64,000 bases of DNA from Mongoliimonas terrestris (GCF_001927285.1 NZ_MSIG01000009.1:62001-126000), one strand, 5' to 3'; numbered from the stretch's first letter, positions 20,186-29,514 are shown. The notes: generated by a model not told the origin, from the letters alone. Program-made: numbers and translations.

Positions 20186-21132
20186 GACCGGCGGCCCTCC
20201 AGGTCCATGCGGCCGAGCGTGATGGTGAGGATCACCATCAGGGCGATCACCACGAAGAGCAGCGTCGAGGCGGCCGAGCCGTAGGCGAACTTGTCGAACT
20301 GGAAGAGGTTCTCCTGCGCGAACACCGACATGGTGCGCGTGCGGTCGTTGTTCGGCGTCAGCACGTAGACGAGGTCGAACACCCGGAGCGCGTCGAGGGC
20401 GCGGAAGATCACCGCCACCATGATGGCCGGCCGGATTAGCGGCAGCGTGATGCGGAAGAACACCTTCACCGGGTGCACCCCGTCGATCCGCGCCGCCTCG
20501 TAGATGTCGGAGGGCACCAGCTGCAGGCCCGCCAGGATGAGCAGCGCCATGAAGGGCGTCGTCTTCCACACGTCCACGATGATGACGGCGATCATCGCCG
20601 TGTCCGGCGAGGCGGTCCAGGCGATCGGCGCGTCGATGAGGCCGAGGGCGAGGCCCATGTCGTTGAGGATGCCGAACTGGTCGTGCATCATCCAGGCCCA
20701 CATCTTCGCCGACACGATGGTCGGGATGGCCCAGGGCACCAGCACCGCCGCCCGCACGAGGCCGCGGCCGGGAAACGAGGCGTTCAGCACCAGCGCGATG
20801 ATAAGGCCGAACAGCGTCTCCAGCGTCACCGAGATCAGCGCGAAGCGCAGCGTGTTCCACACCGCCGCCCACCAGCTCGGATCGGCGAGAAGCCCGAAAT
20901 ACTCGCCCTCGCCGTCGCCGTAGTCGAGATATTCCACATAGTTGAGCACGCCCACCCAGCTTGCCTCGTCGAGGCCGGAAAGGCGCGCGTCGGTGAACGA
21001 GAACCAGATGGTGCGGGCGAGCGGCCAACCGGCGGCGAGCGCCAGCACCAGGAGCATGGGCGTGAGAAAGCCCCACGCCGCCCGGACGCGCTGGCGGCCG
21101 AGCTCGGAATTGCGGGACACCGGTCCGGCCAT
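20182..21132 (-). CDS. thuF: Trehalose/maltose-type sugar ABC permease, ThuF/MalF-like
   Basis: 316-aa inner-membrane permease with a cytoplasmic N-terminus and six predicted helices. The EAA loop is IYEAARIDGVHPVKVFFRITLP. The segments PWAIPTIVSAKMWAWM and DVWKTTPFMALLILAGLQ are characteristic of the ThuF group. It overlaps thuG and lies 179 bases after the binding-protein gene. Substrate specificity is inferred from similarity and from the alpha-glucosidase gene further along. Confidence 0.87.
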   Translation of the reverse strand: MAGPVSRNSELGRQRVRAAWGFLTPMLLVLALAAGWPLARTIWFSFTDARLSGLDEASWVGVLNYVEYLDYGDGEGEYFGLLADPSWWAAVWNTLRFALISVTLETLFGLIIALVLNASFPGRGLVRAAVLVPWAIPTIVSAKMWAWMMHDQFGILNDMGLALGLIDAPIAWTASPDTAMIAVIIVDVWKTTPFMALLILAGLQLVPSDIYEAARIDGVHPVKVFFRITLPLIRPAIMVAVIFRALDALRVFDLVYVLTPNNDRTRTMSVFAQENLFQFDKFAYGSAASTLLFVVIALMVILTITLGRMDLEGRRS

Positions 21133-21311
21133 GGGTGGGCTCCGGGTGGCGGTTGATCGGCAAGGGGAAAGGTAGGGTGCCCGCCCGGCGGGCGGGTCGG
21201 CCAGAAGGGCGCCGCCGGCCCCAGGTTAGGGAAGGCCGGCGACCGCCGTCACAAACGTCCGTTCGTTGGCGCTAAGGCGCCGTCAGGCCGCTCGAATCAT
21301 CCGGCGCCGGC

Positions 21312-22592
21312 TCACCAGCCGCTGCCCTGCAGCCGCTTCAGCCGCGCCTCCAGGCGGCGGAGGTTGCTCTCCGCCTCGCCGCTGCCGGACAGCGTGTTGT
21401 GGACTGCCGTCCAGAACTCGCTCGACACCTCGTTGTAGTCCGCCTTGGTCGGCGCGGAGGGGCGCGGCACCGCGTTGAGGAAGACCTCCTTCCAGCGCGG
21501 GATCAGCGGCTGCTGCTCCACGATCTCCGGGTCGTCGTAGAGCGCCTGGATCGTCGGCAGCCGCGAGTTGGTGAGCGCGCGGAACTTCTGCGCCTCCTCG
21601 CCGGCCAGGAACTTCACGAGCTCGATCGCCGCCTCCTGGTTGGGCGAATACTTGGAGACCGCCAGATTCCAGCCGCCGAGCGTCGCCGCCGACCGGTCGC
21701 CGCCCTCGCCGATCGGCAAGGTGGTGGCGTCGAACTTGCCCTTCACGGCGCTGTCGTCGCTGTTGCCGAGTGCGTAGGCGTAGGGCCAGTTGCGCATGAA
21801 GACGGCGTTGCCGGTCTGCCAGACGCCGCGGGCGTCCTCCTCCTGATAGGCGAGCACGCCCGGCGGCGCGATGGTGCCGATCCAGCCGCGCACCGTGTCC
21901 AGCGCCTTCACGGACTGCGGGTTGTTGACCGAGATGGTGCCGTCCGGCTCCACGATCTGGCCGCCGCCGAACGACGTGATCCACTCCAGCCCGTTGCAGG
22001 TCAGGCCCTCGTAGGCCGCGCCCTGGAACACGAAGCCCCAGAGCTGCGCGTTCCCTTCGGCCCGCTCCTTGTCCATGATCTCCTTGGCCGTCGCCGCCAT
22101 CTCCTCCCAGGTCTTCGGCGGCTCCTTGCCGTGCTTTTCCAGGAGATCGGTGCGGTAGTAGAGCGCCGGCGCGTCCGTATACATCGGCATGGCGACGAGC
22201 TTGCCGTCCACCGTCTGGCTCTCCACGATCGCCGGGAAATGCCCGCCGATCACGTCGCCCACGTGCGGCGTCAGGTCGACGAAATGCTCGGCGAGCTGCG
22301 GCGCCCAGATCACGTCCGTCCGGTAGACGTCGATGTCCCGGTTCTGCGCGGAAAGCCAAAGCCGGTACTGGCCGAACTGGTCGGTGGTGGACGCCGGCAT
22401 CGACACGAGGTCCACCGTGTGGCCGCTCTCGGCGGCGAACCGGTCCAGCTGCTGGCGCATCTCGGCAAGGTCGTTGCCGACCGCCCCGGACACCACGGAC
22501 AGCTCCGCCGCGCCCGCGATGGTCGCCCCGAGCGCGACGCCCGCCAGAAGCGACGCGGCCGTCAGCCGCGTCAGACCCTTCATCTCACCCAT
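21312..22592 (-). CDS. thuE: Trehalose/maltose-type ABC substrate-binding protein, ThuE-like
   Basis: 426-aa periplasmic binding protein, family 1 extracellular solute-binding. A signal peptide covers about residues 1-26 (to IAGAAEL). The segments MPASTTDQFGQYRLWLSAQN, TDVIWAPQLAEHFVDL, GFVFQGAAYEGLTCN and RNWPYAYALGN match the ThuE pattern. Three in-frame ATGs stand close together; the one at 22592 is chosen because an AGGGAGG ribosome binding site ends 6 bases before it. It is the first gene of the uptake locus. Trehalose, maltose or sucrose are likely ligands; the sequence alone does not decide between them. Confidence 0.88.
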   Translation of the reverse strand: MGEMKGLTRLTAASLLAGVALGATIAGAAELSVVSGAVGNDLAEMRQQLDRFAAESGHTVDLVSMPASTTDQFGQYRLWLSAQNRDIDVYRTDVIWAPQLAEHFVDLTPHVGDVIGGHFPAIVESQTVDGKLVAMPMYTDAPALYYRTDLLEKHGKEPPKTWEEMAATAKEIMDKERAEGNAQLWGFVFQGAAYEGLTCNGLEWITSFGGGQIVEPDGTISVNNPQSVKALDTVRGWIGTIAPPGVLAYQEEDARGVWQTGNAVFMRNWPYAYALGNSDDSAVKGKFDATTLPIGEGGDRSAATLGGWNLAVSKYSPNQEAAIELVKFLAGEEAQKFRALTNSRLPTIQALYDDPEIVEQQPLIPRWKEVFLNAVPRPSAPTKADYNEVSSEFWTAVHNTLSGSGEAESNLRRLEARLKRLQGSGW

Positions 22593-22883
22593 CGTCATCC
22601 TCCCTCGCGATCGAACCGTCTCCCGCGGTTCCTCGTCCAAGAGAGCGCCAACCGTCATCCCCAAGGGACGCCGCCCGGCTAGACCGGGCCCAAGGTGACG
22701 CTCCCGCCTGACGGTCCAACGCGACCGCCGGGAGGATGTTCCAAGGCAACGGCACAACCGAAAGGGATGGTTTTTATGGGAAGCAACCCATGGGTCGCGG
22801 TGTCGAGAGTCCAGGCCAAGGCTGCCCATGGTCCCATGGAGAGGATCGGCGAGCGCGATGAGCCTTCCCCACCTCCCCAGGTC

Positions 22884-22984
22884 GTCACCCCGGCGAACGC
22901 CGGGGCCCAACCGTCCGCGACCAGATCCGCGCCGGTGCACCTACCCGTTCCCATGGCTGGATCCCGACTTTCGTCGGGATGACG
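22884..22984. repeat. Family-B composite repeat, copy 4
   Basis: Begins GTCACCCCGGCGAACGCCGG and ends GATCCCGACTTTCGTCGGGA plus TGACG. Same orientation as copies 1 and 3. Confidence 0.85.
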
Positions 22985-23052
22985 CGAAAGCCGAGCCCTG
23001 ACCCCCACCGTGACTTGTCGATCCACCCCCACCGGCTCTCCTCGCCCACCCC

Positions 23053-23168
23053 GATCGTCATGGTCCGCGCAGGCGGACCACCCACGCATGAACCCGCCGC
23101 CCCACCACGCTCACCTCCACCACGCGGAGAAGCGTGGATGGTCCGCCTCCGCGGACCATGACGTTGGG
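23053..23168. repeat. Family-A palindromic pair
   Basis: The left half GATCGTCATGGTCCGCGCAG with GCGGACCACCCACGC and the right half GCGTGGATGGTCCGCCTCCG with CGGACCATGACG are separated by a spacer of about 42 bases. Both stems are of the GGTCCGC type. Confidence 0.85.
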
Positions 23169-23223
23169 GGAGACGTGAAAGCGTTACCGACTGAACCCTG
23201 GCTTGGTACACCCGACTTCGCTT

Positions 23224-23260
23224 GATCCTCATGGTCCGCGCAGGCGGACCACCCACGCAT
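23224..23260. repeat. Family-A half element, left type
   Basis: GATCCTCATGGTCCGCGCAG followed by GCGGACCACCCACGCAT. It is an unpaired left half that follows the right half of the preceding pair. Confidence 0.8.
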
Positions 23261-23285
23261 TCCCTCCCTTCCCCACCCCCACCCT

Positions 23286-23675
23286 CTACTCCCCCCGCCC
23301 ACCCGTCTCCCTGTCCCGCTCATACCGCCGCGCCACCGGGAACGCCGGCAACCAGCTCTCCCGGCGGACAACCCAGCTCTCGTACGTCGGCGTCAGCTGG
23401 TCCGGCGCGTCCAGCGATCCGAGGTTCACCTCCACCTCGTCCCCCGACCGGGCGAACACGGAGGATCCGCAGCGCGGGCAGAAGTGCCGGCCGGCGTAGT
23501 TCCCCGTCTCGCCCTCCACCGACACCGCGTCCTCGGGAAAGATCGCCGCGGCGTAGAAGAGTGCGCCGTGGTGCTTGCGGCAGTCCATGCAGTGGCAGAT
23601 CCCCACCCGGTACGGGCGCCCCGTCGCCACCAGCCGCACCGCCCCGCAGAGGCAGCCTCCCGTGAACCGCTCCAT
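23286..23675 (-). CDS. GFA/CENP-V family zinc protein (second copy)
   Basis: 129-aa compact member of the GFA family. Zinc-site cysteines are C8 and C10 (GGCLCGAVRL), C27, C29 and C32 (CHCMDC), and C66 and C69 (FCPRCGSS). It is shorter than the paralogue at 2507-2992 and only distantly similar, so the two are not a recent duplication. The ATG has an AAGGAGA site 6 bases upstream. Substrate unknown. Confidence 0.9.
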   Translation of the reverse strand: MERFTGGCLCGAVRLVATGRPYRVGICHCMDCRKHHGALFYAAAIFPEDAVSVEGETGNYAGRHFCPRCGSSVFARSGDEVEVNLGSLDAPDQLTPTYESWVVRRESWLPAFPVARRYERDRETGGRGE

Positions 23676-23890
23676 GATCCGTCTCCTTCGTCATGCCACC
23701 GTCAGACGAGCGTAACGAACGGATCCGCCCGGCCGTTTCGCCCCCCGTTCCGCCGTCGGGCGGTCTCCCTGCGGGTCCCGAACGGTCAGGCGCTTCGCGT
23801 ACTCTCCCGCCGGCCGTCACGGGACCTTCGCAAAATCTGTCTACTCGTGTCATAAAGCCGACTATCGGCCTGCAGCCCAACGGCCACACG

Positions 23891-24832
23891 ATGACCGCTC
23901 CGATGCATCAAGATCCGATCTTCAGCTACGCCGACCCGACTTTCCCCCCGTTCAAGCGCAACCTCATCCGTCTCATCGAGCGGGCGACCGGCCAGCCGAA
24001 GCTGAAACGGCTCTATCTGGAGAATCAGCGCAACCCGGTGCCGGGCGAGAGCTTCTTCGAGGCCGCCGTGCGCCAGCTCGAGCTGGACGTGGAGGTCGAC
24101 GCGGGCCAGCTCGCCGCCATTCCGCGCACCGGCCCGCTGGTCGTCGTCGCCAACCACCCGTTCGGCGTTCTCGACGGCATCGTGATCTCCTGGCTCATCG
24201 GCAAGGTGCGCTCCGACTTCCTGGTGCTCACCAACGCCGTGCTGCTCCGCGCGCCCGAGGTCGCCCCCTATCTCCTCCCGGTCGATTTCGCCGAGACCGA
24301 GGAGGCGCTCGCCACCAACCTGAAGACCCGCGCCACCGCGCGCCGTCATCTGGAGAACGGCGGCTGCATCGTGGTCTTCCCGGCCGGCGGTGTCTCCACC
24401 GCGCCGGACCGGCTCGGCCGCAAGCAGGCGATCGACGCCACCTGGCAGCCCTTCACCAGCCAGCTCATCCAGCGCACCAAGGCGACGGTGGTGCCCATCT
24501 TCTTCGCCGGCCAGAACTCGCGTCTCTTCCAGATCGCCAGCCACATCAGCCTGTCGCTCCGGCTGTCGCTCATCTTCAAGGAGGTGCACGACCGCATCGG
24601 CACCCGCATGCCGGTCGCGATCGGCGACGCCATCCCCTTCGAGACGCTCGCCCACCTGATCGACCGGCGCGCCCTTGCCGACGACCTCCGCGCCCGCACC
24701 TACGCGCTCGGCGCCCAGTACCGGCACCTGGAGGAGATCAGCCGCCGCAGGCGCCCGATCGACGCCCTCCGCCGGCTGCCCGCCGCCCTCCGCGACCGCC
24801 GCCGCCGCCCGCGCCGCCGGCTGGAGCACTGA
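23891..24832 (+). CDS. Lysophospholipid acyltransferase family protein
   Basis: 313-aa glycerolipid acyltransferase-like protein. The catalytic block is NHPFGVLDG, an HX5D spacing that occurs in the hemolysin-like branch of this family in place of the HX4D of PlsC. The second block FPAGGVS matches the FPAGxVS hallmark of the same branch. The C-terminus is very arginine-rich (RDRRRRPRRRLE), likely for contact with the membrane or phosphate groups. The start is uncertain: the ATG at 23891 has no good ribosome binding site, and an ATG at 23903 would remove four residues. It is divergent from the GFA gene. Confidence 0.85.
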   Translation: MTAPMHQDPIFSYADPTFPPFKRNLIRLIERATGQPKLKRLYLENQRNPVPGESFFEAAVRQLELDVEVDAGQLAAIPRTGPLVVVANHPFGVLDGIVISWLIGKVRSDFLVLTNAVLLRAPEVAPYLLPVDFAETEEALATNLKTRATARRHLENGGCIVVFPAGGVSTAPDRLGRKQAIDATWQPFTSQLIQRTKATVVPIFFAGQNSRLFQIASHISLSLRLSLIFKEVHDRIGTRMPVAIGDAIPFETLAHLIDRRALADDLRARTYALGAQYRHLEEISRRRRPIDALRRLPAALRDRRRRPRRRLEH

Positions 24833-24945
24833 CGAAGGGGAGGGAGGGCGCGTTCCGATGACGGCCCGCCCGCCCCCCTTTTCCCGCCGGCCGCGACGGC
24901 GTATGGTCCCGCCGAAACCCGCCGCTTGCCTCTCGAGGAGCCGTC

Positions 24946-25191
24946 ATGGCCGACGCCGTCGTTCCGCACTTCACCAATGATGCCGGCGTGGAGAGCATCC
25001 GCGTGGGCGCGCACGAGTTCATGTGCATCGGAGCCCGGCCGCCGTTCGACCATCCCCATTCCTTCCTGGACATGGGCGATGAGAACGAGAAGATCTGCCC
25101 CTACTGCTCCACCCTCTACATCTACGACCCGAGCCTGAAGTCCACCGAATCGGTGCCGGCCGAAGCCGCCTACACGCCGAAGGCGGCCTGA
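24946..25191 (+). CDS. Zinc-finger protein, CHCC (NDUFS6-like) family
   Basis: 81-aa protein with the zf-CHCC pattern: C27 (EFMCIG), H36 (PFDHPH), C51 and C54 (ICPYCSTLY). The domain is the one found in the mitochondrial complex I subunit NDUFS6, and small stand-alone members are widespread in alphaproteobacteria. A GAGGAG site lies 5 bases before the ATG. A monooxygenase gene follows after 37 bases. Confidence 0.9.
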   Translation: MADAVVPHFTNDAGVESIRVGAHEFMCIGARPPFDHPHSFLDMGDENEKICPYCSTLYIYDPSLKSTESVPAEAAYTPKAA

Positions 25192-25228
25192 CCTTTCCTT
25201 CGGGCGCTTTTCGCGGGACAGGATCAGC

Positions 25229-26422
25229 ATGGCCGATCAGCCGCCGGTGGTGATCGTCGGCGCCGGCATCGCCGGTCTCGTCGCCGCCCTCGCGCTCGCC
25301 CGCCGCGGCAAGGCGGTGACGATCGTGGAGCGCGCCGTCCACCTGGAAGAGGTGGGCGCCGGCATCCAGCTTTCGCCGAACGCCGCCCGCGTGCTCGTCG
25401 ACCTGAAGCTCGGCGACGCCCTCCGGCCGGTGGCATTCGCCCCGGCGGCCATTCGCATTCGCGACGCCCGATCCAACGCCGACATCGTCCGCCTTCCCCT
25501 CGACGATATCCCCGCCCGCTACGGCGCGCCCTACTGGGTCGTCCACCGGGGCGACCTGCAGGCGGCGCTGTTGTCGGCTGTAGCCGACAACGCGCGCATC
25601 AAGCTGCACCTTGGCGGCTACATCGAGGCGACAAGGGACGACAAGGACGCCGTTGTAGCCGACATTTTGTTCGGCGAATCGCGCGTCTCGATTGCCGCGG
25701 AGGCCCTGGTCGGGGCGGACGGGGTGTGGTCGAAGATGCGCACCCTCGCCCTCGGCGGCGGCCCGGCGGTCTACTCCGGCCGCATCGCCTGGCGGGCCGT
25801 GGTGCCGATCGAGGCGGCCGAGACGGTTGCCATCGAGGATCTGACGCGTGGCACAAGCCTTTGGCTCGGCTCGAAAATCCACCTCGTCACCTATCCGATC
25901 CGGGGCGGCCGCCTCCTCAACCTGATCGCCGCCGTCGACGGAGACTGGCTGGAACCGCGCTACGACGTCCCGGGTGAACCCGCCGAGATCACCGCCGCCT
26001 TCGCAAATTGGCCGGACCCGGTCCGCCGCCTCGTGGAAATCCCGGAAAACTGGCGGAAATGGGCGCTTTGCCGGGCCCCGAACGGCCCCTGGACCAAGGG
26101 CCGGACGGCCCTCATCGGCGACGCCGCCCACGCCATGCTGCCCTTCGTCGCCCAGGGCGGCGCCATGGCGATCGAGGACGCCGCCGTCCTTTCCCGCCAC
26201 CTCACCGACACCAGCCGCCCGGTCCCCCGCCGCCTCGCCGCCTACGAGGCCGAGCGCCGACCGCGCGCCCTCAAGGTCGCCGACGCCGCCGCCCGGAACG
26301 GCCGGATCTACCACCTTTCGGGCTTCTCCGCCGACAGCCGGAATGCGGTCATGCGCCTCTTGGGGCCGGACCGGATGCTCGCCCGGATGGACTGGATCTG
26401 GGGTTGGCGCGACCGGGACTGA
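25229..26422 (+). CDS. FAD-dependent monooxygenase (salicylate hydroxylase-like)
   Basis: 397-aa class A flavoprotein monooxygenase. The dinucleotide fold VVIVGAGIAGLVAALALAR is at the N-terminus, the DG-type motif ALVGADGVWSKMR is in the middle, and the FAD-ribityl motif LIGDAAHAMLPFVAQGG is present at about 290-306. The closest look is salicylate 1-monooxygenase/UbiH-like proteins. The aromatic substrate is unknown and no ring-cleavage gene is adjacent. Same strand as the zinc-finger gene; convergent with the HIT gene. Confidence 0.88.
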   Translation: MADQPPVVIVGAGIAGLVAALALARRGKAVTIVERAVHLEEVGAGIQLSPNAARVLVDLKLGDALRPVAFAPAAIRIRDARSNADIVRLPLDDIPARYGAPYWVVHRGDLQAALLSAVADNARIKLHLGGYIEATRDDKDAVVADILFGESRVSIAAEALVGADGVWSKMRTLALGGGPAVYSGRIAWRAVVPIEAAETVAIEDLTRGTSLWLGSKIHLVTYPIRGGRLLNLIAAVDGDWLEPRYDVPGEPAEITAAFANWPDPVRRLVEIPENWRKWALCRAPNGPWTKGRTALIGDAAHAMLPFVAQGGAMAIEDAAVLSRHLTDTSRPVPRRLAAYEAERRPRALKVADAAARNGRIYHLSGFSADSRNAVMRLLGPDRMLARMDWIWGWRDRD

Positions 26423-26460
26423 CCCGGCCACCTCCGAAATCATCCAGCCCCTTCAGCAAC

Positions 26461-26889
26461 TTAGCCGCCGAGCGCGGTGCGGATCTTGGCGGCGTGCTCG
26501 GCCAGCAGCCCGTGGTCGGCCATCTGGCCGGTGTGCCCGCGGAGGCCGACGCCCTCGAAGCGCGGGATGACGTGAAAGTGCAGGTGGAAAACGGTCTGGC
26601 CGGCCGGCGCCTCGTTGAACTGCTGCACGAAGACGCCGTCCGCCGCAAAGGCTGCCTTCACCGCTTTGGCGATCCGTTGCACGGTGGCGATCACAGCCGC
26701 AAGCTGTTCCGGTGTCGCGTCCAGGATGTTCCGCGCCTCACCTTTCGGCAGCACAAGAACATGACCGTTGCCCTGGGGCATGATGTCCATGAACGCGAGG
26801 GTATCGTCGTCCTCGAACACTTTGTGGCACGGGATCTCGCCGCGGATGATCTTGGCGAAGATGTTGTTGGGATCGTAGGCCTCGGTCAT
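26461..26889 (-). CDS. HIT family nucleotide hydrolase
   Basis: 142-aa Hint-type protein. The histidine triad is H102, H104 and H106 (HLHFHVIP), and the N-terminal FAKIIRGEIPCHKVFED is typical. Members split the phosphoramidate or phosphoanhydride bond of nucleoside monophosphate derivatives. A GAGGAG site lies 7 bases before the ATG. It is last in a same-strand series RidA, GDPD, small acidic protein, FemAB-like, HIT. Confidence 0.92.
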   Translation of the reverse strand: MTEAYDPNNIFAKIIRGEIPCHKVFEDDDTLAFMDIMPQGNGHVLVLPKGEARNILDATPEQLAAVIATVQRIAKAVKAAFAADGVFVQQFNEAPAGQTVFHLHFHVIPRFEGVGLRGHTGQMADHGLLAEHAAKIRTALGG

Positions 26890-26961
26890 CCGGGTGCTCC
26901 TCAGTGAGACGTCGACGTGTTGTCGCCGCCGGCGGCCGAAGGGTCAAGCCGGCGCGTCGGC

Positions 26962-28215
26962 TCACTCCTCGTCGGTGGGCGCCACCGTCTCGATTTCGCC
27001 AACCGGTCCAACGGCTTCCGCCTTCCGGAACGGCCCCGCTTCGGTCAGCCGCTCCGCCACGTCGCTGACCACAGCCCGCTCCCGCCGCAGGAAATCCGCC
27101 ACCGCCCGGCGCAAGCCCGGATCCTCGATATGGTGGGCCGAGCGGGTGGTCACCGGCAGGTAGCCGCGCGCCAGCTTGTGCTCCCCTTGGGCGCCCGCCT
27201 CCACGCGCTTCAGGCCGTGGGCGATGGCGAAATCGATCGCCTGATGATAGCAGACCTCGAAGTGCAGATAGGGATGCTCCTCGATACAGCCCCAATTGCG
27301 ACCGTAGAGCGCGTCCGACCCGATGAAATTCAGCGCTCCGGCAATGTAACGGCCATTCCGTTTGGCCATCACCAGAAGAATTCGATCGGCCATCCGCTCG
27401 CCGATCAGCGAGAAGAACGCGCGATTCAAGTACGGGCGGCCCCATTTGCGGGCGCCGGTGTCCATGTAGAAGCGGTGGAAGGCGTCCCAGTGCGCCTCCG
27501 TCAGGGCGGCGCCGGTCAGGTGCTCCACCGTGATGCCGCCCTCCAGCGCCTCCCGCCGCTCCTTGCGCAACCCTTTGCGTTTGCGGGAAGCGAGTTCGGC
27601 CAGGAAGTCCTCGTAGCTTCCGTAACCGGGGTTGGCGAAGTGGAACTGCTGGTCCCAGCGCACCAGGAAACCCGCCGCCGCCAGATCCTCCACCTCCGCC
27701 TCCTCGGCGAAGGTCACATGGATGGACGACACCCCCAGCTGCCGCCCCACCGCCGCCAGCGACCGGGCGAGCAGCGGCCGCACCGCCCCCGTCAGATCGT
27801 CGCGCACCAGAAGGCGCGGACCTGTCGCCGGCGTGAAGGGCACGCTCACCTGAAGCTTGGGATAGTAGCGCCCGCCGGCCCGCTCGTAGGCATCCGCCCA
27901 GCCGTGGTCGAACACGTACTCGCCCATGGAATGGGTCTTCACATAGGCCGGAATGGCGCCGACGAGCGTGCCGTCCGCCGCTTCGGCCACCAGATGGCAG
28001 CCGCCCCAGCCGGTTTTGCCCACAGCGCAGCCGGCCTCCTCCAGGGAGGACAGAAAGTCGAACGAAACGAAGGGGTTGTACGGCCGCGCCGGGTCGTCCG
28101 CCGGCAGCGGGCCTCCGGGGCCGACGGTCCAGCCGGGGTTGGCGACCGCGTCCCAGCGGGCGCGGTCGATCTCTTTCAGCGTGTGGACGGTTCGAAGGGT
28201 GAGATCGCCGGGCAT
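26962..28215 (-). CDS. GNAT/FemAB-like protein (DUF482, COG3146)
   Basis: 417-aa protein of the peptidoglycan-biosynthesis-like acyltransferase group annotated as DUF482 or FemAB-like. Recognisable segments are RPYNPFVSFDFLSSLEEAGC, the YVFDHGWADAYERAGGRYYP block, SRKRKGLRKERREAL, and the conserved centre FYMDTGARKWGRPYLNRAFF. It probably transfers an aminoacyl or acyl group, but the acceptor is unknown. The order with RidA, GDPD and HIT genes is common in Hyphomicrobiales. Confidence 0.85.
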   Translation of the reverse strand: MPGDLTLRTVHTLKEIDRARWDAVANPGWTVGPGGPLPADDPARPYNPFVSFDFLSSLEEAGCAVGKTGWGGCHLVAEAADGTLVGAIPAYVKTHSMGEYVFDHGWADAYERAGGRYYPKLQVSVPFTPATGPRLLVRDDLTGAVRPLLARSLAAVGRQLGVSSIHVTFAEEAEVEDLAAAGFLVRWDQQFHFANPGYGSYEDFLAELASRKRKGLRKERREALEGGITVEHLTGAALTEAHWDAFHRFYMDTGARKWGRPYLNRAFFSLIGERMADRILLVMAKRNGRYIAGALNFIGSDALYGRNWGCIEEHPYLHFEVCYHQAIDFAIAHGLKRVEAGAQGEHKLARGYLPVTTRSAHHIEDPGLRRAVADFLRRERAVVSDVAERLTEAGPFRKAEAVGPVGEIETVAPTDEE

Positions 28216-28299
28216 CGTCTGGCCAAGGTAGCCGACCCGGCGCCGATTTCCAGATGACGCGCCGCAAAAAGCCGTGTGCGGGCCGAAAATGGCCGGCGG

Positions 28300-28530
28300 T
28301 CAGATCATCGGGCGCGGCACGAAGGCCCGGTCCGCGCCTTCCTCGGCCGGATCCGCGGTGTCCATCTCGTCGTCACCCGGCACATGGGCGCCGTCGAGCG
28401 CCTCGTTGATCTCCGCCTCGTGGCGCCGGGCCTCCTCGCGGAGCGAGCCCTCTTCCTTCAGGCGCTCGCGGGCTTCCGCCACCTCGGCGTGGTCGGTGGT
28501 CGGCTTCTGGATGGGGTCGGTGCGGTTCAC
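28300..28530 (-). CDS. Small acidic hypothetical protein
   Basis: 76 aa if started at the GTG at 28530, which has a GGAG site 9 bases upstream; an ATG at 28620 would give 106 aa but would overlap the end of the GDPD gene. The middle is a charged helix (VAEARERLKEEGSLREEARR) and the C-terminus is acidic and ends PRPMI. No domain is recognised. It fits into the operon between GDPD and the FemAB-like gene. Confidence 0.55.
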   Translation of the reverse strand: MNRTDPIQKPTTDHAEVAEARERLKEEGSLREEARRHEAEINEALDGAHVPGDDEMDTADPAEEGADRAFVPRPMI

Positions 28531-28616
28531 GGGCTGATGCTCCGGTCGAAGGGGTGCCTCGCGGCATGTTCCCTCAACCGCACCCTCGCCGTCACAGTTC
28601 CGCAGCCGTCGGACCA

Positions 28617-29369
28617 TCACCCGGCGCGCGGATCGAAGCCCTCGAAGATGATCTGGTCGGCATACACGGCCGCCGCCCGGTCCTCCGGCGTGCGCACCGT
28701 CCAGGTGAGGAGCGGCAGGCGCCAGTCTTCGCGCACGGTCCGCGCCACGTCGTTCGGCAGCAGCTTCACCCAGTAGGCGACGAAGTGAGGATCGGTCTCG
28801 CGGCGATGGGCGAGCGCCGCAAGCGTCGTGCGCTCCGTCGGCGTCAACCGGTCGTACTCCGGGTGCCTGGCGTCGTCCGCCACGATGCCGCGCACCACGT
28901 GGGGCGCCAGGGTCCGCACGTCCGCGACGATGCGCGGATCGAAGGACATCACCGCCACCGGGCCGGCATAGCCGGCGATGCTTTGCACCACTGCCCGGGT
29001 CAGCGCGTCGTGGCGGCCGTCGAACAGGCTCTTCACCTCGATCACCAGCGGCACCCGGCCGCCGATCCGCTCCAGCACCCCCGCCAGGCTCGGGATCCGG
29101 TCCGCCGTGGCGCGGAACGGCACGGCCTGGAGCGCCGCGAGGGTCAGGCCTTCGGTGGACCCGGTGCCGGTGGTCAAGCGGTCGAGCGTGTGGTCGTGGA
29201 AGACGTAGACCGCGCCGTCGGCGGAGAGATGGACGTCGATCTCCACGGCGAACCCGGCGTCCGCCGCGGCGCCGATCGCCGAAAGCGTGTTCTCGATCCG
29301 CCCGGCGGCGGCGTCATGGAAGCCGCGATGCGCGACCGGTGCGGCGGTCAGCCAGGCGGGAGCGGACAT
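28617..29369 (-). CDS. Glycerophosphodiester phosphodiesterase family protein
   Basis: 250-aa GDPD-fold enzyme. The active-site elements AHRGFHD, ENTLSAI, EIDVHLSADG and FHDHTLDRLT are in the expected order, followed by VIEVKS. It hydrolyses glycerophosphodiesters to glycerol-3-phosphate and an alcohol. No signal peptide is seen, so it should act in the cytoplasm. RidA precedes it by 145 bases on the same strand. Confidence 0.92.
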   Translation of the reverse strand: MSAPAWLTAAPVAHRGFHDAAAGRIENTLSAIGAAADAGFAVEIDVHLSADGAVYVFHDHTLDRLTTGTGSTEGLTLAALQAVPFRATADRIPSLAGVLERIGGRVPLVIEVKSLFDGRHDALTRAVVQSIAGYAGPVAVMSFDPRIVADVRTLAPHVVRGIVADDARHPEYDRLTPTERTTLAALAHRRETDPHFVAYWVKLLPNDVARTVREDWRLPLLTWTVRTPEDRAAAVYADQIIFEGFDPRAG

Positions 29370-29514
29370 GGAAAGGACCCTCGTGCGGAAGCGGCTGTCG
29401 ATGGGCTGCGCGGACCGGCGCGGCCCTCTTGCGGGCCGGCCGGGGTTGGCACGTTGGGGCCGGATCGGGACCAGCCCTTGCGAGCCGACCCTCCCTAACC
29501 CGGATCGATGACGG

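Larger units (their letters stand above)
22593..23285. other. Intergenic region upstream of thuE with three repeat elements
   Basis: 693 bases, no gene supported. It holds the thuE leader, a family-B element (22884-22984), a complete family-A pair (23053-23168) and an extra left-type A half (23224-23260). Between the last two elements (23169-23223) nothing is recognised. Confidence 0.65.

Noticed and set aside
23009..23225. Small genes between thuE and the GFA gene
   Set aside because: All short frames there run through the family-A and family-B repeats and have no ribosome binding site or recognisable sequence.
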